Shown here in pieces: positions 51,346 to 62,900 of a stretch of DNA of 64,000 nt. Both the position numbers and the translations under genes were made by a program. Positions within the stretch are counted from its first letter, which is position 1. Every line of letters begins with the position of its first letter. The stretch comes from Oxyruncus cristatus (lineage: Eukaryota; Chordata; Aves; Passeriformes; Cotingidae). The notes under the pieces were generated by a model, which saw nothing but the letters and a program-made list of their open reading frames with translations, did no database searches and was not told the origin of the DNA. The stretch is taken from assembly GCA_013399855.1 (NCBI GenBank), contig VXAY01001965.1:434423-498422 (forward strand). The letters are read 5' to 3'.

Positions 51346-52714
51346 TTTTGCTTGTATTTGTAGAAATAAATGAAATTTAAATACAACCTTGAAATGGTTA
51401 TCAAGATTTGGGGAATAAATAATTTCCCTGTGAATTTCAATTTTTTTCTAAGTGCCATCCCCATTAAACTCCCTTTATTTATAAAATATCTGCATGATTT
51501 TCCCCAAAAGCATTATGTCCCATTGTATCAAACTAAAATGCTATTTGTTTATTTCACATTGCTATCATCTAGCACCTTTTCTGCTTTTCAAAATAACTGT
51601 TGACTGTGTTCAGCTACATAACCCACTGGCAATAACAACTGAGAAAAAAGATTTTGTGTAGATTCTTTTTTGTTTCAGCTTTTAGCAACATTCTTTTTAA
51701 TATCTTCTGCTGTTAAGGATTTTAAGAGGTAATACAAATTTTCAGTAAATATATTATGAAGAGAAACATCAAAGTGCTGTGAGCTCCAAAAGGTCAGTTC
51801 AGAATCTTGGACGGATGACTTCTATTTTGTATTGCAACCAACAGATACAGTAATAAATCTTATCTTACCTATGAACAGTTATTATGCTTTTTGAAAAAAA
51901 TTTATTAATTATAAATCAGTAAAACACTCTGTGTGTATTTAGATAGAATGCTGCAGAAATGTTAACTAAGTCATTCTATTGTTGCACACCTCTAAAAAAG
52001 ATAAATAAGTACTGTCGCTATTTCAGGCTTAGGAAAGACACACAGAAAAAAAAAAAAAAAAAGAGATGCTCAAATATTTCTTACAAAACCCAGTGAAGAA
52101 AATTTAAAAAGAGATCTTAAAGACATCTGATTGTTAATTCTGAATTCAATCTCCATGAAAAAGAAATGCAGAGGGGGCTCAATCCCTGCATTTACATAAA
52201 AATGACTTTCCCATGTCTTGTCTCTCTTCTCCCACCAGTCATGCATTAGCCTTTGGAATAAAAGTCTGTTCTGACTCAATTTGAGGGCAAATAAGTGTTG
52301 TACCCTACATGTCCATAAGGACTACGCTGCTCCTGTTTTGCCTCGGGGTTCAGTGCTTGCCTTCCTCTTGTGTTTTAATGTTTCATTCTGAATTTAATGC
52401 TTCTATGCTACACCAGATGGATAGCTCTGCACAAGGAACTTCACTTTTTAAATTATAGAAGTAGCACAGGTAGAGAATGGGCAATAGCCAATAAACTTCC
52501 CTCATTGTAGCCTTTCATACATGCTGGTACAAAGGGACCTTTTAGCAAGGTGGTAGTTCTATATTCATATTCCTTCCAGTCTTGGATTTTGTGGTAAATG
52601 TGCCAAAATGGCAAGAAATGAGCTTGTTCAAGGAATATTAGTCTTGCTGAGACTGGTTTGAGAAATGCAGCTGCAGGAATGAACTGAAAGTAACTCTAAT
52701 AGTTCTATATAGAA
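51346..52714. other. Unique non-coding sequence
   Basis: AT-rich sequence with an A-tract at 52047-52063. ORFs at 51370-51603 and 52070-52279 lack motifs. Nothing else is recognised. Confidence 0.5.
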
Positions 52715-52840
52715 GCATAGAATCATAGAATCAGACAGGTTGGAAAAGACCTCTGAAATTATCAAGTCCAACCCTTGATCTACTACCACCGCAGTTACTA
52801 GACCATGGCACTAAGTGCCACATACAGTCTCATCTTAAAA
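52715..52840 (-). mobile_element. Short CR1 3' end
   Basis: The plus strand starts with AGCATAGAATCATAGAATCA, the complement of the tail repeats. It continues GGTTGGAAAAGACCTCTGAA, CAACCCTTGATCTACTACCA and GGCACTAAGTGCCACATACA, ending at AAAACCTCTA near 52840. It has the same subfamily look as 39798-39925, but extends slightly further into the coding end. Confidence 0.94.
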
Positions 52841-54379
52841 ACCTCTATTCTTCTTCTTGGTTTTAAATTCCACCCCCCTTCCCCCCGTAATATCCCATTT
52901 GCATTTGACATCCACTTGGAATCTTACTAATACTAGTAAGGCATGATGATTGCTTAAATCTGTCATTATATAACAAATTTCTGAACTGATAACTGCTCCA
53001 TTCTGTATCATGTTGCAAATTTGGATGCTGTAAATATTATGTAGCAATGTCACTGAGTGCTTATTAGAGGCTAATGAGTTTTTTATCAAAACCGTATTGA
53101 ATTTTTCGGCCTTGCAATGAAATATTCAGTTACCTGTTACCAAAAGACCTCAGTCATCCAATCCCCAATTAACCAAGATCCAAATGTTACTAAACATCTT
53201 CCTTAATTCTAACTGAACAGTTATTGCCTTGCAAGTGGTCCTGACCAGGTTACACTCTTACTTAATGAGGAAATTATTCTAAAGCTGTTAACAACTGAAC
53301 AGGGCTTCCTTTGGGAGAAGACATGAATTCTTTTCTTAAGAAGAGACTGAGCAACCAGATGGACACCTTCAAGGCATACACAGCTTCAAGGGGGATGCTT
53401 CAAGTGCCTCAGCTTGCTAGCAGCAATGGTGCTTGTTTACCACAAAAGGATTTTCTATGTTAGCTTGTTTAATTTTTTATTTTGGGAATCATCAAATAGC
53501 AGGATAAAAACATGTTAATTAAGGTGAATTGTGTTAAACTCTTCAGAGCATATACACATGAATATTTGACTGAAAGGAAATCAGTGGGAAAAGTCAGAAC
53601 AAATTCAGAGCTGAGGGTTTCTTTTTGCCTGGTTCTATAGCATTTGTTTAAAAGAACCCCCAAAACCCCATCATGTTCCAGCCATGATTGTGTACATAAA
53701 ATATATTTTTTTCACTGCCATTGTTGCATTAAACTGCTGGATTAACTCCAAAATATGTATTTTTAATGTTAGAATTTCTTAATATTAGAGAGCAGGATAT
53801 CTGTGACTAATGAAGACATTAGATTTCTAATCAGAATGCAAAAGGAGAAGATAACCCTCTTCTAAGAAAATTTTATTTTTTAATATTTGACTGTCAGCAT
53901 TATCTAAGAATTATTCAGCTTTGATATTGCTGCATTAGTCATGTAAAATTCTGTCCTATTTTAGAGTCAGCACCCAGGAAACTAATATTCACAGTGCTTT
54001 AGTATGTTGATATTTTAATTATAAGCCTCAGAACACTTACCACTCTTGTGTGTATATGTGCCTTAGGACTGTGCTGCATATCCGGAAAAAAGTACAATTC
54101 ATAACTTCTCCTGCTTGTATATTTTAGCTGTTTCTTGAATATCTTGAATTTTAGAAAACATGTCTGTGACTGGCTCTGAGACTAAAGAGACCTTTTAACA
54201 ATCTGTAGAAAATGTGGGATGTGGTTGCTAACTTAAAAGAAGAATAGTAGACCCTTCACAAGAATCAGATTGGGTTACTGAGGTCATCCAACATTTTTCA
54301 CTACTCATACATTTTAGCAAACAAAGGAATTAGTGCTCATTGGCTACAAGTTACATAGTTCTTTTATTAATTAGTATTC
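52841..54379. other. Unique non-coding sequence
   Basis: AT-rich sequence with no exon or named repeat. C-rich patch CCACCCCCCTTCCCCCCG is at about 52870-52887. Short minus-strand ORFs at 52835 and 53469 are featureless. Confidence 0.5.
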
Positions 54380-54838
54380 TATCTTCNTTTCTGCCAAATG
54401 TCCCTGTGGCCTGCAAATTTTGCATTCTTTGTATCCACTGCCAGCAACACATCCTTCTTCCCAAGTTTTGTTGACCTCCCCCTAGGTCTGATAGAGCAAG
54501 GCCTAGCACCCAGACAGCAGTAACACCTTTATGCAGTCCAAGTTCCCGGTGTCCACAGAGGTGTACTCAGGGGGCTTCAGTGGCCATTGGTGGTTTCATC
54601 TGTCCCATAACTTGAAATGATGTTTGTTTGACCGGTGTATGTTGACTGTGCATGAGCAGTTGCTTCTTTCCACACAGTTTGCTGTAGTGGGAAATTTTGT
54701 CTGGATGTGTTCACCAGGATGGGATAACCAGATCATGCCTCTGCCAGGCCTGGAATTAGCACCTTCCTGTCTCAAATTCCTCCCTTCTGTGGCCTTAACA
54801 GTGTTTTAGACAAGTAACTGTGCACTTTAACTCCTTAC
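54380..54838. other. Less AT-rich block, unclassified
   Basis: This block is more GC-balanced than its left flank and directly abuts a CR1 fragment that lacks its 3' end. It contains one undetermined base (54387). The 61-codon ORF at 54624-54809 has no domain. It might be an old repeat inserted into, or recombined with, the CR1, but I cannot assign it. Confidence 0.35.
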
Positions 54839-55140
54839 AGATGGTGACTCAATCATTTCCCCGGGCAGCCCATTCCAATGCTTGCTAACCCTTTCAAGGA
54901 AGAGTGTTTTCCTCATATCCAATCAAAACCTCCTCTGGCACTATATGAGGGTGTTTCTTCTTGTCCTATCACTTGTTACTTGGGAGAAGGGATCAAACAC
55001 AACCTCCTTCCAGGTAGTTGTAGAGAGCAATAAGGTCTCCCCTCAGCCTCTTTTTCTGCAGGCTAAGCAACCCCAGCTCCCTCAGCTGCCCCTCATAAGA
55101 CTTGTGCTCTAAATCTTTCACCAGCTTCATAGCTTTTTTT
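54839..55140 (-). mobile_element. CR1 ORF2 C-terminal fragment without tail
   Basis: The minus strand encodes [20 protein letters not shown] and [20 protein letters not shown], then YNYLEGGCV (55140-54993). The following C-terminal segment runs down to about 54842 (complement CCCGGGCAGCCCATTCCAAT). The 3' UTR and the ATTCTATG tail are missing. The frame is partly open but broken. A T run at 55134-55143 marks the damaged 5' side. Confidence 0.9.
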
Positions 55141-56779
55141 TTTGCATGCAACCAAAACTTCGACCATTTATCTTCCACGATTTCACAGTTTACATGTAGG
55201 GTATCACTGCAAGAAGAAGGCCTAAGAATATCACCACAAAATGCAATGTAAGATTCTTATGGATCTAAGAAGCTCATCATGTAGACTGGTTAAGGTGAGG
55301 CAATGTCTATAGGTAGCCCCACACAAGGTAATGCAGTCAGCATCACATCTAGTTCTCAGGCTAAAGCAAGGTAACACAGCTGAGTTATGTTAACAGTAAC
55401 CTTAAATGTAAGTTATACAGACACCAGTCCTAAGAAGCTCTGCTTGGTGCTGCCACCCTTTTCCCATTTCTGAAAAGAAATGAGTTTTAGGAAGTCCAGA
55501 TTTGATCCTTACTGCTTGAAAGGTCTGAATTAGATCTAAATCCTGTTAGCAATTCGTAACAACCCTGCTTATTCCTTCTAAGGCTGGACTGTAAAATATG
55601 ACAGACAGATATGATGGAAGCCAGATGCTTGCAAAATTATATGTTACAGTAGTTAGAATATTCTGATAAAGGAAATATCTTTATTGTCTTTTAATTGATT
55701 GTATTTTTTTTACCAGGTGAATCCATCTTACTTTTACTTCATTGGATTCAAAGCTAGTGGGAGAACCCTTTTCACTAGTCTCACCTCCAGAGTGAAGGCC
55801 ATAAAATTTCAGCATTAAAGTTATTAATACATACCTAGAAGAGCTAGTTTCCTCATTGTTCAAGCCTTTAAATGAACAAAGATACTTACAAAGGTAAAGA
55901 AGATCTGTGCAGCAGAGTATCTTCAATATTTTAATTATTTAACCTTGTTTTAGTTATAGTATTCATGATAGTATTCAAGACCTGGTATTTTTCTGGGTTG
56001 GCAATGAAATATGTATTTCCTTTTGAGGTAAGGATTTTTTTAAAACAAAAAAATATTTTTTTCCTGTTTATCGCACTATATACCACAATATTTTAAGTTT
56101 TCTTTTGTTAACTTGGCCTAATTCTCCTTCTGGAAAAGTCAGTTTGTTGCTTTAAGGAATTATTGTTTTAACTAACCTCTATTATTTTTCTTTATTGCAG
56201 AGTTCCTATTTTTCCGCTTTGACTCCCACCATCTCTTTGGGATTCTCTTTTGCTTTGTATTTGCTGGTTCCACAGAATGTCTCTATTCACTGTCATGGCC
56301 TGGTGTGTCATATGTGTGCTGATAGCACACTGGAACATTTGTGCCAATCTCTGAGGTCCCGGAAGACTGCTTGATGACTTTTGTAATTTTTTGTATGACT
56401 TTTGTAATTTTCAAGCACACATGTTATCAAAATTTCTTGAATTTAGGAAAGATAAAACTGAGTTGCTATTGATTGGTTCTTCAGCATAGATACCTCAGGT
56501 ATAATCCATGCCAATATCTGCAAGTGGCAGCTTTTTTAACTTCCTCAGATAATGACTATGACCTTGGTGTTATTGAACTTCCATTAAAAATCTTGATTGT
56601 ACAGCACTAACTCTGTTTTTACTGTCTCTGTTGTTAAAGAATTCAGGATTAAATTGGGGCTACCTTTTTTTCTGATCAGGTCTAAATGGAGAAATTAGAA
56701 ATTTTAAATTGTAATCTGATAAAATGTTTCTATGGCCCTTTCCTTACATGGCCATTATCTAGGTCTACCTCTTTAAGAG
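55141..56779. other. Unique non-coding sequence
   Basis: No named repeat or exon. The minus-strand ORF at 55681-55926 is 81 codons long and featureless. A 17-nt near-tandem duplication lies at 56374-56411. Confidence 0.5.
56374..56411. repeat. 17-nt direct repeat, period 21
   Basis: ATGACTTTTGTAATTTT occurs at 56374-56390 and 56395-56411, separated by four bases. This is a local duplication. Confidence 0.87.
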
Positions 56780-57237
56780 TCCACTGATCAAATCCATCTC
56801 TCTCCAATTTAGAGAGAAGGATGTTGTGAGGGACCACAACAAAAGTCCAGATAAATGACACCTGTAGCCCTTCCCTCATCCACTGATATAGTCACTCCAT
56901 TATAGAAGGCCACCAGGTTGGTCAGGCAGGACTTTCCCTTGGTGAAGCAGTGCTGGCTTCCTTGAATGACCTCCCTGGCCTCCACATCTCTTAGCAAAGC
57001 TTCTAGGAGGATCTGTTCCGTGACCTTCCAGGCACAGAGGTGAAGCTGACAGGTTGGTAGCTTCCAGGGTCCTCCTTTCTGCCCTTTCTAAAGATGAGTG
57101 AGATGTTTTCCTTTTTTCAATCAACAAGTACTTTCTTCTTGTCTGCCATAACTTTTCAAATATCATGGGGAGTAGCTTGGCAACTACATCAGCTAATTTC
57201 CTCAAGACTCTGGGATATATCTCATTGAGTCCCATAC
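56780..57237 (-). mobile_element. Inverted 5' part of a CR1 (twin-primed copy)
   Basis: Read on the minus strand from 57237, this segment encodes CR1 [22 protein letters not shown] near the junction, then the [20 protein letters not shown] shifted-frame region. After that come [20 protein letters not shown] and [14 protein letters not shown] near 56840. It ends at about 56780, in the part that follows the FDTVPH motif in intact copies. Its right edge abuts the plus-strand CR1 segment at 57238. That plus-strand segment resumes CR1 only a few tens of bases downstream in element coordinates. The two are therefore one insertion with its 5' part inverted. Frameshifts show it is dead. Confidence 0.9.
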
Positions 57238-58242
57238 AGAGGGTGATGGTCAATGGCTTAGAGTCCTGATGGATGTCAGAAGTAGTACCTCTAAGGGATC
57301 CATTCTGGGAACAGAATTATTTAATATCTTGGTTAATGACATAGACAAAAGGACTGAGTACACCCTCAGCAAATTTGCAGATGACACTAAGCTGAGCGAT
57401 GCAGTTGACACACCTGAAGGTTGCGACCCAGAGGGACTTGGACAAGCTTGAGAAGTGGCCCATGGGAATCTCATGAGGTTTAAGACCAAATGCAAGGTGC
57501 TGCACCTGGACTGGGGCAGCCTCCCATATTGATACAGCCTGGGGGATGAATAGATTGAGAGCAGCCCTGCCGAGAAGGATTTGAGGGTGCTGGTGAATGA
57601 GAGCCTGCACGCGAGACAAGAATGTGTGCTTGCAGCCCAGAAAGCCAATTGTGTCCTGGGCTGCATCAAAAGCAGTGTGGTCAGCAAGTCAAGGGAGGTG
57701 ATTCTGCCCCTCAACTCTGCTCTCCTGAGACTCCACTGGGAGTACTGCATCCAGCTCTGGGGTCCCTAGAACAGGAAGGGCATGGACCTGTTGGAGCAAG
57801 TCCGGAGGAGGTCCACCAAGATGATTAGAGGGATGGAACACCTCTCCTTCAAGGAAAGGCTGAGACAATTCGTATTGTTCAGCCTGGAGAAGAGAAGGCT
57901 TCATGGTGACCTAATTGTGACCTTTCAGTACCTGAAGATAGCCTATGAGAAAGATGAAGAGAGACTATATACAAGAGCATGCAGTAAAAGAATAAGGAGG
58001 AAGTGCTTCAAATCGAAAAAGGATAGATTTAGATTTAGGTACCAGGAAGAAATTCTTTACTGTGAGGGTGGTGAAGCAGTGGAATAGGTTGTCCAGAGAA
58101 GCTGTGAATGCCCATCGCTAGAAGCGTTCAAGGTCAGGATGGCTGAGTCTCTGAGCAACCTGATTTAGTGAAAGGGGGCAGGGGTGTTAGAACTAGATGA
58201 TCTTTAGGGTCCCTCCCAATGCAAGCCATTCTATGATTCTAC
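57238..58242 (+). mobile_element. CR1 LINE 3' part (twin-primed copy)
   Basis: The plus strand begins at the RT segment after the RVVVNG position. It encodes [20 protein letters not shown] and [24 protein letters not shown] is the catalytic YXDD-like RT motif, here F-A-D-D. Further on, 57782-58087 encodes MDLLEQVRRRSTKMIRGMEH and [20 protein letters not shown]. The 3' UTR ends CCATTCTATGATTCTAC at about 58242. The reading frame shifts more than once. Antisense ORFs in the same interval, including the 166-codon one at 57250-57750, are shadows. The full-length 3' end and the adjacent inverted 5' part define the insertion. Confidence 0.94.
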
Positions 58243-61200
58243 AAAAATCATGGTCCAGTTGAAAAGCAGATTTAACACTGTTTTTGATTTATCCTTTAAA
58301 ATATCTACTGAATCTTGTTTTATATTAAATTTACATTGTTCTTAAGATTTTCCCATGAAGAACATTTGATAAAAGTAAGTTGGATTGTTTGATAGACTAT
58401 GTGAAATATTTGCAGGAAGTACTGTTTTATGTGGTAAAAGGAAATTTGTGAAACTTGGGTGTTTCTGAGTTCTGACTAACTGTGTAGATTTTGTACCAGG
58501 CTACCAAACAGCACAGAGTTTGAACAGAGTGTTTAGTAATTGCAGAAGAACAAAACTGTTTAGAAAGCTGTGTGGTTTGAAAGATATTTATTAAAATCTT
58601 CTACCTTCTGAAAAATTTTAGGCAAGTAGCTTGTACTGTAAAACAACAGCACAAAAATACTTATTCTGTTATTCTCAGCATAGATAAATGTATTTTATTG
58701 ACTCCATAACTTACATGACTCTGAGAAAAAAAACAAACAAAAATTTCAGTTATTTTGATGGCAAGCAGCAATAACATTATGCTTATTAAAAAGTCAAAAA
58801 ATTGCCAATAGTGAAAAAAAATCCTAATAAAAGGAAGATAAGTTTAGTTGCATGCTTTTTATAGAATGCAAATACTAAGATAAATTTTTGGTTGATGTTT
58901 CAAATCTTGGAACATATTATTATATATTAATGTCAGTTGTTTTTATATACATTTTAAAATGTAAATGAAAACAAATTGTTTTCTTTGGATAATAGTACAT
59001 ATATCAGGGCAATGTACAAAAATGTTATTTTGACTTTAGGGTTTTTATCTTTTTCTTTTCATATTTGGATGCTCAGAGGGATGCAGAATTATACATCAGT
59101 GAGCCGTAAGCAGCTGTAGACAAAAATGTTGATCTAATCATGCTGTGTTTGTAATAGATTTTTATCAACTGTATTATAACACAACAGCTCTATTTTATAT
59201 ATACAATTTAAAAAGAGTTATTTTGTAATAAAACTTTACTTAATCTTTTCAATGTTTCTTAACCTATCATGGTTAAGCCCTTTTTTTATTAGGAAGAAGG
59301 GTTTGCTACTAAGGAGCATGTTAATACCAATTCCTTAATTTCTTCCATCCATATTATTAAGAAGTCTGGACCACAAGGCAAGGATAAGGAGAACAAAACC
59401 GTTAGTCTGAGGACCTGATACTTATTCAATACGCATTTGATAAGGTTTTCAACGCAGACTAGCCTGATGCATGAATATTTGAAGGCTCATTTGCACTCAA
59501 AGTCCATTCAAAGCCTCAGTTTAGCTTCAATGTAAAAGTGTCCTGATTCGTGTGTGCTGAGACTGCTCCATGCTGTGTTACAAAATGTGATTAGTGAGAA
59601 CAACAGGGAGATTTGTTTAAAAATTACTCTTGATTCAAACTGAAACACCAGTACAGGAGCATGAAAGCTTAATGCAGGTTTGACTGTACACTAAATCTAG
59701 CCTTTAACTTTCTGGAGAGGGGCAAATTTAAAAGCAAAGAAAGACTTTTGTATAGTTTTTTGCTCTTTTTTAAAAATGTGTGAAAAAGAGATATGCATCA
59801 AAAAGATTAGCTAAGCATTAGAGTAATGAAGGTGAACTGAGGCTATTTCACTTGACTGACACTACTTGTCATGGGAAAGCAAACCACAGCCTTTAGTTCT
59901 AGAGATGTCCCTGTCATCTCCTGGGCTGGCAGACACCTTAAATGAATCCAGCTTACAGAGTATTTACAACTCTCAAAGGAGAAAATTTGCCCAGTATAAT
60001 TCATGCTTATAGCCACAAAATGCTATGAGATAAATAAAAACTGTGGCAATCTATCAAAAGTAAGAGTGTAAAGCAGATCAAGCCAAGTTATAAAACAGAA
60101 GAAAAAAATGCTCATCTGTAAAACATCCTGTCTGTATTTCTCTCAGCTCATATACAGACTGTTTTGCCAAGCCACTCCAGCCAGTGGGCAATGAAGATAT
60201 ATTCTAATAATCTATCAGTCACCTGCATAAAAAAAGGACTAATCCAATCATGGATCTGATAACTCTCAGCTCTTACAGCATTGATGTCTAGGGACAATAA
60301 CTTGGATTCTCCTTAGCTGTGCCCAAGGTGATAACAAAGGTTTTGATAATTTAGGTAGTTGCTAAGACCTTTACTGGAATTTGCAGTCTTTTTCGCTTGT
60401 ATCATTGTCTCCAAACAAGTTTTTTCTTAAATCCACACAAGTAGAGGCTCTCTCATACACTCATGCCAGACAGCATTCATATGGGTCTTTCCTTTCATTA
60501 CTGAGATAGGAACTTTGCCTTGGTTGCTCTAAATAAAGCAAAAAAAATTTGCAAATCAAGCAAAAGTTGTGGGCGTACAAGCAAAGAAAAACAAAGAATT
60601 TGTATACTGCTTCCCATGGAGGCAGGTGTTCAGCCATCTACAGGAGACCAGGGTCCCATCACTTGTAACAGTGACTTAAGAAGACAAGTGCCCCCACTCT
60701 GAACACCCTTGTCCCCATTCTTCCACCAGCTTATATAGATGAACATGCTGCCACATGGCATGGAGTATCCCTTTGGTCAGTTGGAGTCAGCTGTCCCAGC
60801 TGTCCTCCCTTTCAATCTCTTGGTGCATCCCCAGCCTTCCTGCTGGTGCAGTGGAGTGAGAAGCAGAAAATGCCTTGACACTGTGTAAGCACTGCTGAGC
60901 TGTAAAGAAAATTATCCTGTGTTATCAACAGTGTTTTATTCACACATCCAAAACACAGCAGCATACAAGCTATTATGAAGAATTTTATCCCAGGCAAAAT
61001 CAGTATATACAGAAATGTGAGATGTTAATTTTGAGTTTTGAATGAAGTCTCATTCTCTCTCTCTCTCATCTAAGTCTCTCTCTGCCAGAAATCATTGATA
61101 ATGTTCCAAGACACATTTGAAATACAGAGGTGACCATCACCTTGCTAAGTCACTAGGTCATATAGAAAATAGAAGGCTAGAAGAAATCCCAGCCCTCACC

Positions 61201-61489
61201 CAGATGAGGATGGACTGAGGTTCTAGATCCTGCCTCTGGCAGAGTGTATGCATTTTACATTAGATCATTGTAAGAGAAAAGAAGAGCAGTTCTCGAAGAA
61301 GAGCTCAGAAGCTCAATTTCTCTCCTTTCTGCTGAGCGAGTTTCAAACCCCTCTTCTCTGTTTGGTTCCTGGTCCTAACACTTGCAATCCTGGGTATCAA
61401 TGGTTTTATTTCAAGAAGAAAGCTGGAGAAGTCATTAAAATTGAAAAGTAGAAGCTGTGTCCAAATGATGAGAGAAGGCAGTCTAGATT
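58243..61489. other. Unique non-coding sequence
   Basis: AT-rich sequence without exon or young repeat. A (TC)n-like tract lies at about 61051-61082. Very old CR1 sequence may begin a little before 61490, but I cannot place its edge. The ORFs at 60520, 60812 and 61248-61451 are short and featureless. Confidence 0.5.
61051..61082. repeat. (TC)n-type simple repeat
   Basis: CT dinucleotide runs at about 61052-61067 and 61075-61083 are separated by a short interruption. It is a simple pyrimidine repeat. Confidence 0.75.
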
Positions 61490-62900
61490 TTGGCAACAAA
61501 GAATTAAGTACACAATAAGGTGGGCCAAAAAAAGTCTTGTGGAACAATTTGCTAACAGCATAAAAATTAAAAATATATCTCATTTTCTTAACATATCAGA
61601 AGCAGAAACCCTGCCAACAACATTTGTATAGCCAACATAAGATTGATGTGTAAAAGGAACATTATCAGAAGACAATAAAGCCACTGCATAAAAGATAAAA
61701 GAATTCCCTGCATTAGTATTAACAGTGATGGTCATTAAAGAAGGGTTTTTTTCAAGTTTAAGGAACTGTCTCAAAAATGTCAGTATAAAAGGTTTTATAA
61801 CAAATTAATAGCTACGTATTGTCAGGATGAAATTACTTTTCCCTAAGAGTTTAAAGGAAATCAAATATAAATTGCTGATCTTGTTTGTAGTGGATAGCTT
61901 ACTGAAATTGGCTTTGGTATCAGATGAATGAATTAATGTAATGACTGTTTTCTAAAGGATACCAAAAGTATCTGTGAAATTAAAGATTTTTATGTCTGAC
62001 TGCCATTTCAGGCAAATGTTAAAGGAAATATGTTAAATAATATCATTCATAGACACATCATATGCTTACACTAAATGATGAGACTATGACTAAACATAGG
62101 ACATTTGTATAAGGAAGTCTGTGATTTACAAATGCAGTAGATGTATTATTTCTTCCTAAATGTCACTAAACATGTACGTGTTGTCTGCTTGAAACCCCCT
62201 ACATGTACTGTCAAGGAGCTATCAACTAAATCCTAAACCATTGGTTTGTAAAGAAACAAAATTATCAATGAGTAAGAAGCAATTTCATGATCAATAATAG
62301 GTTAAAGAGTGGAAATTAAAACTAGATTTAAATGGTTACATGCTAAGATAGGGAAGGTAGTATAGTTATCACACAAGTCTTGGTTCTTGAATTTGCTCAA
62401 ATGCTATTATGTAGTTTGAGAAAGGGAGTGAATAGCAAGATCCTAATATTTGGTGCTGTTATATAGCTCTTCAGATTGAAAAAAACTGAAATTGACCGAA
62501 TCTGTAGTAAGATTTCACAGTACAGAGCAGCCAATAAGAAGGCAGGTGAAATTCAAGATTTAGAAATGCAAAATGATGCATGTAAAGGGAAAAGCCAGCT
62601 CTGAATTTACAAACAACAATAGGTGTTAAATCAGACAAAAATGCCCAGAAAAGAGCCTTTTTTCACAGATCATTATATATATCCAATTGTCAAATGAGGA
62701 ACAAAAATAAAATTGAAAATTGTGAAAAAGAGGGTAAACAGTGAAATAGAAAATCAAATTATAACGCTGATTAGTTGTGTAGTACACCTCTCTCTTGAAT
62801 GCTCTTACAGTCTTGATTCCTTCTTCTCAGCAAAGATGTCAAGATGGCAGCAAAAGATGGTCCTAAATGTTCAGAGTAGAAAATGATTGACTGAAGTGAG
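61490..62900 (+). mobile_element. Ancient CR1 (L3/crocodilian-type) ORF2 relic
   Basis: This block aligns in order, by eye, with the RT-coding strand of old amniote CR1 elements (the CR1-L3A_Croc kind). Landmarks include AGGTGGGCCAAAAAAAGTCT (61519-61538), ACATATCAGAAGCAGAAACC (61591-61610), GGTATCAGATGAATGAATTA (61917-61936) and TTTTATGTCTGACTGCCATT (61988-62007). Further landmarks are AGGTTAAAGAGTGGAAATTA (62299-62318), GAGAAAGGGAGTGAATAGCA (62420-62439) and GATTTAGAAATGCAAAATGA (62557-62576). GTAGTACACCTCTCTCTTGA (62779-62798) comes last. Each matches a recognisable CR1 segment, from before the RT core through to the region encoding 'HLEYC'. Frameshifts and stops are everywhere. It is far more diverged than every other CR1 here, so it is probably the oldest insertion. 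Confidence 0.7.

Noticed and set aside
57250..57750. 166-codon minus-strand ORF
   Set aside because: It is the antisense shadow of the plus-strand CR1 ORF2 segment.
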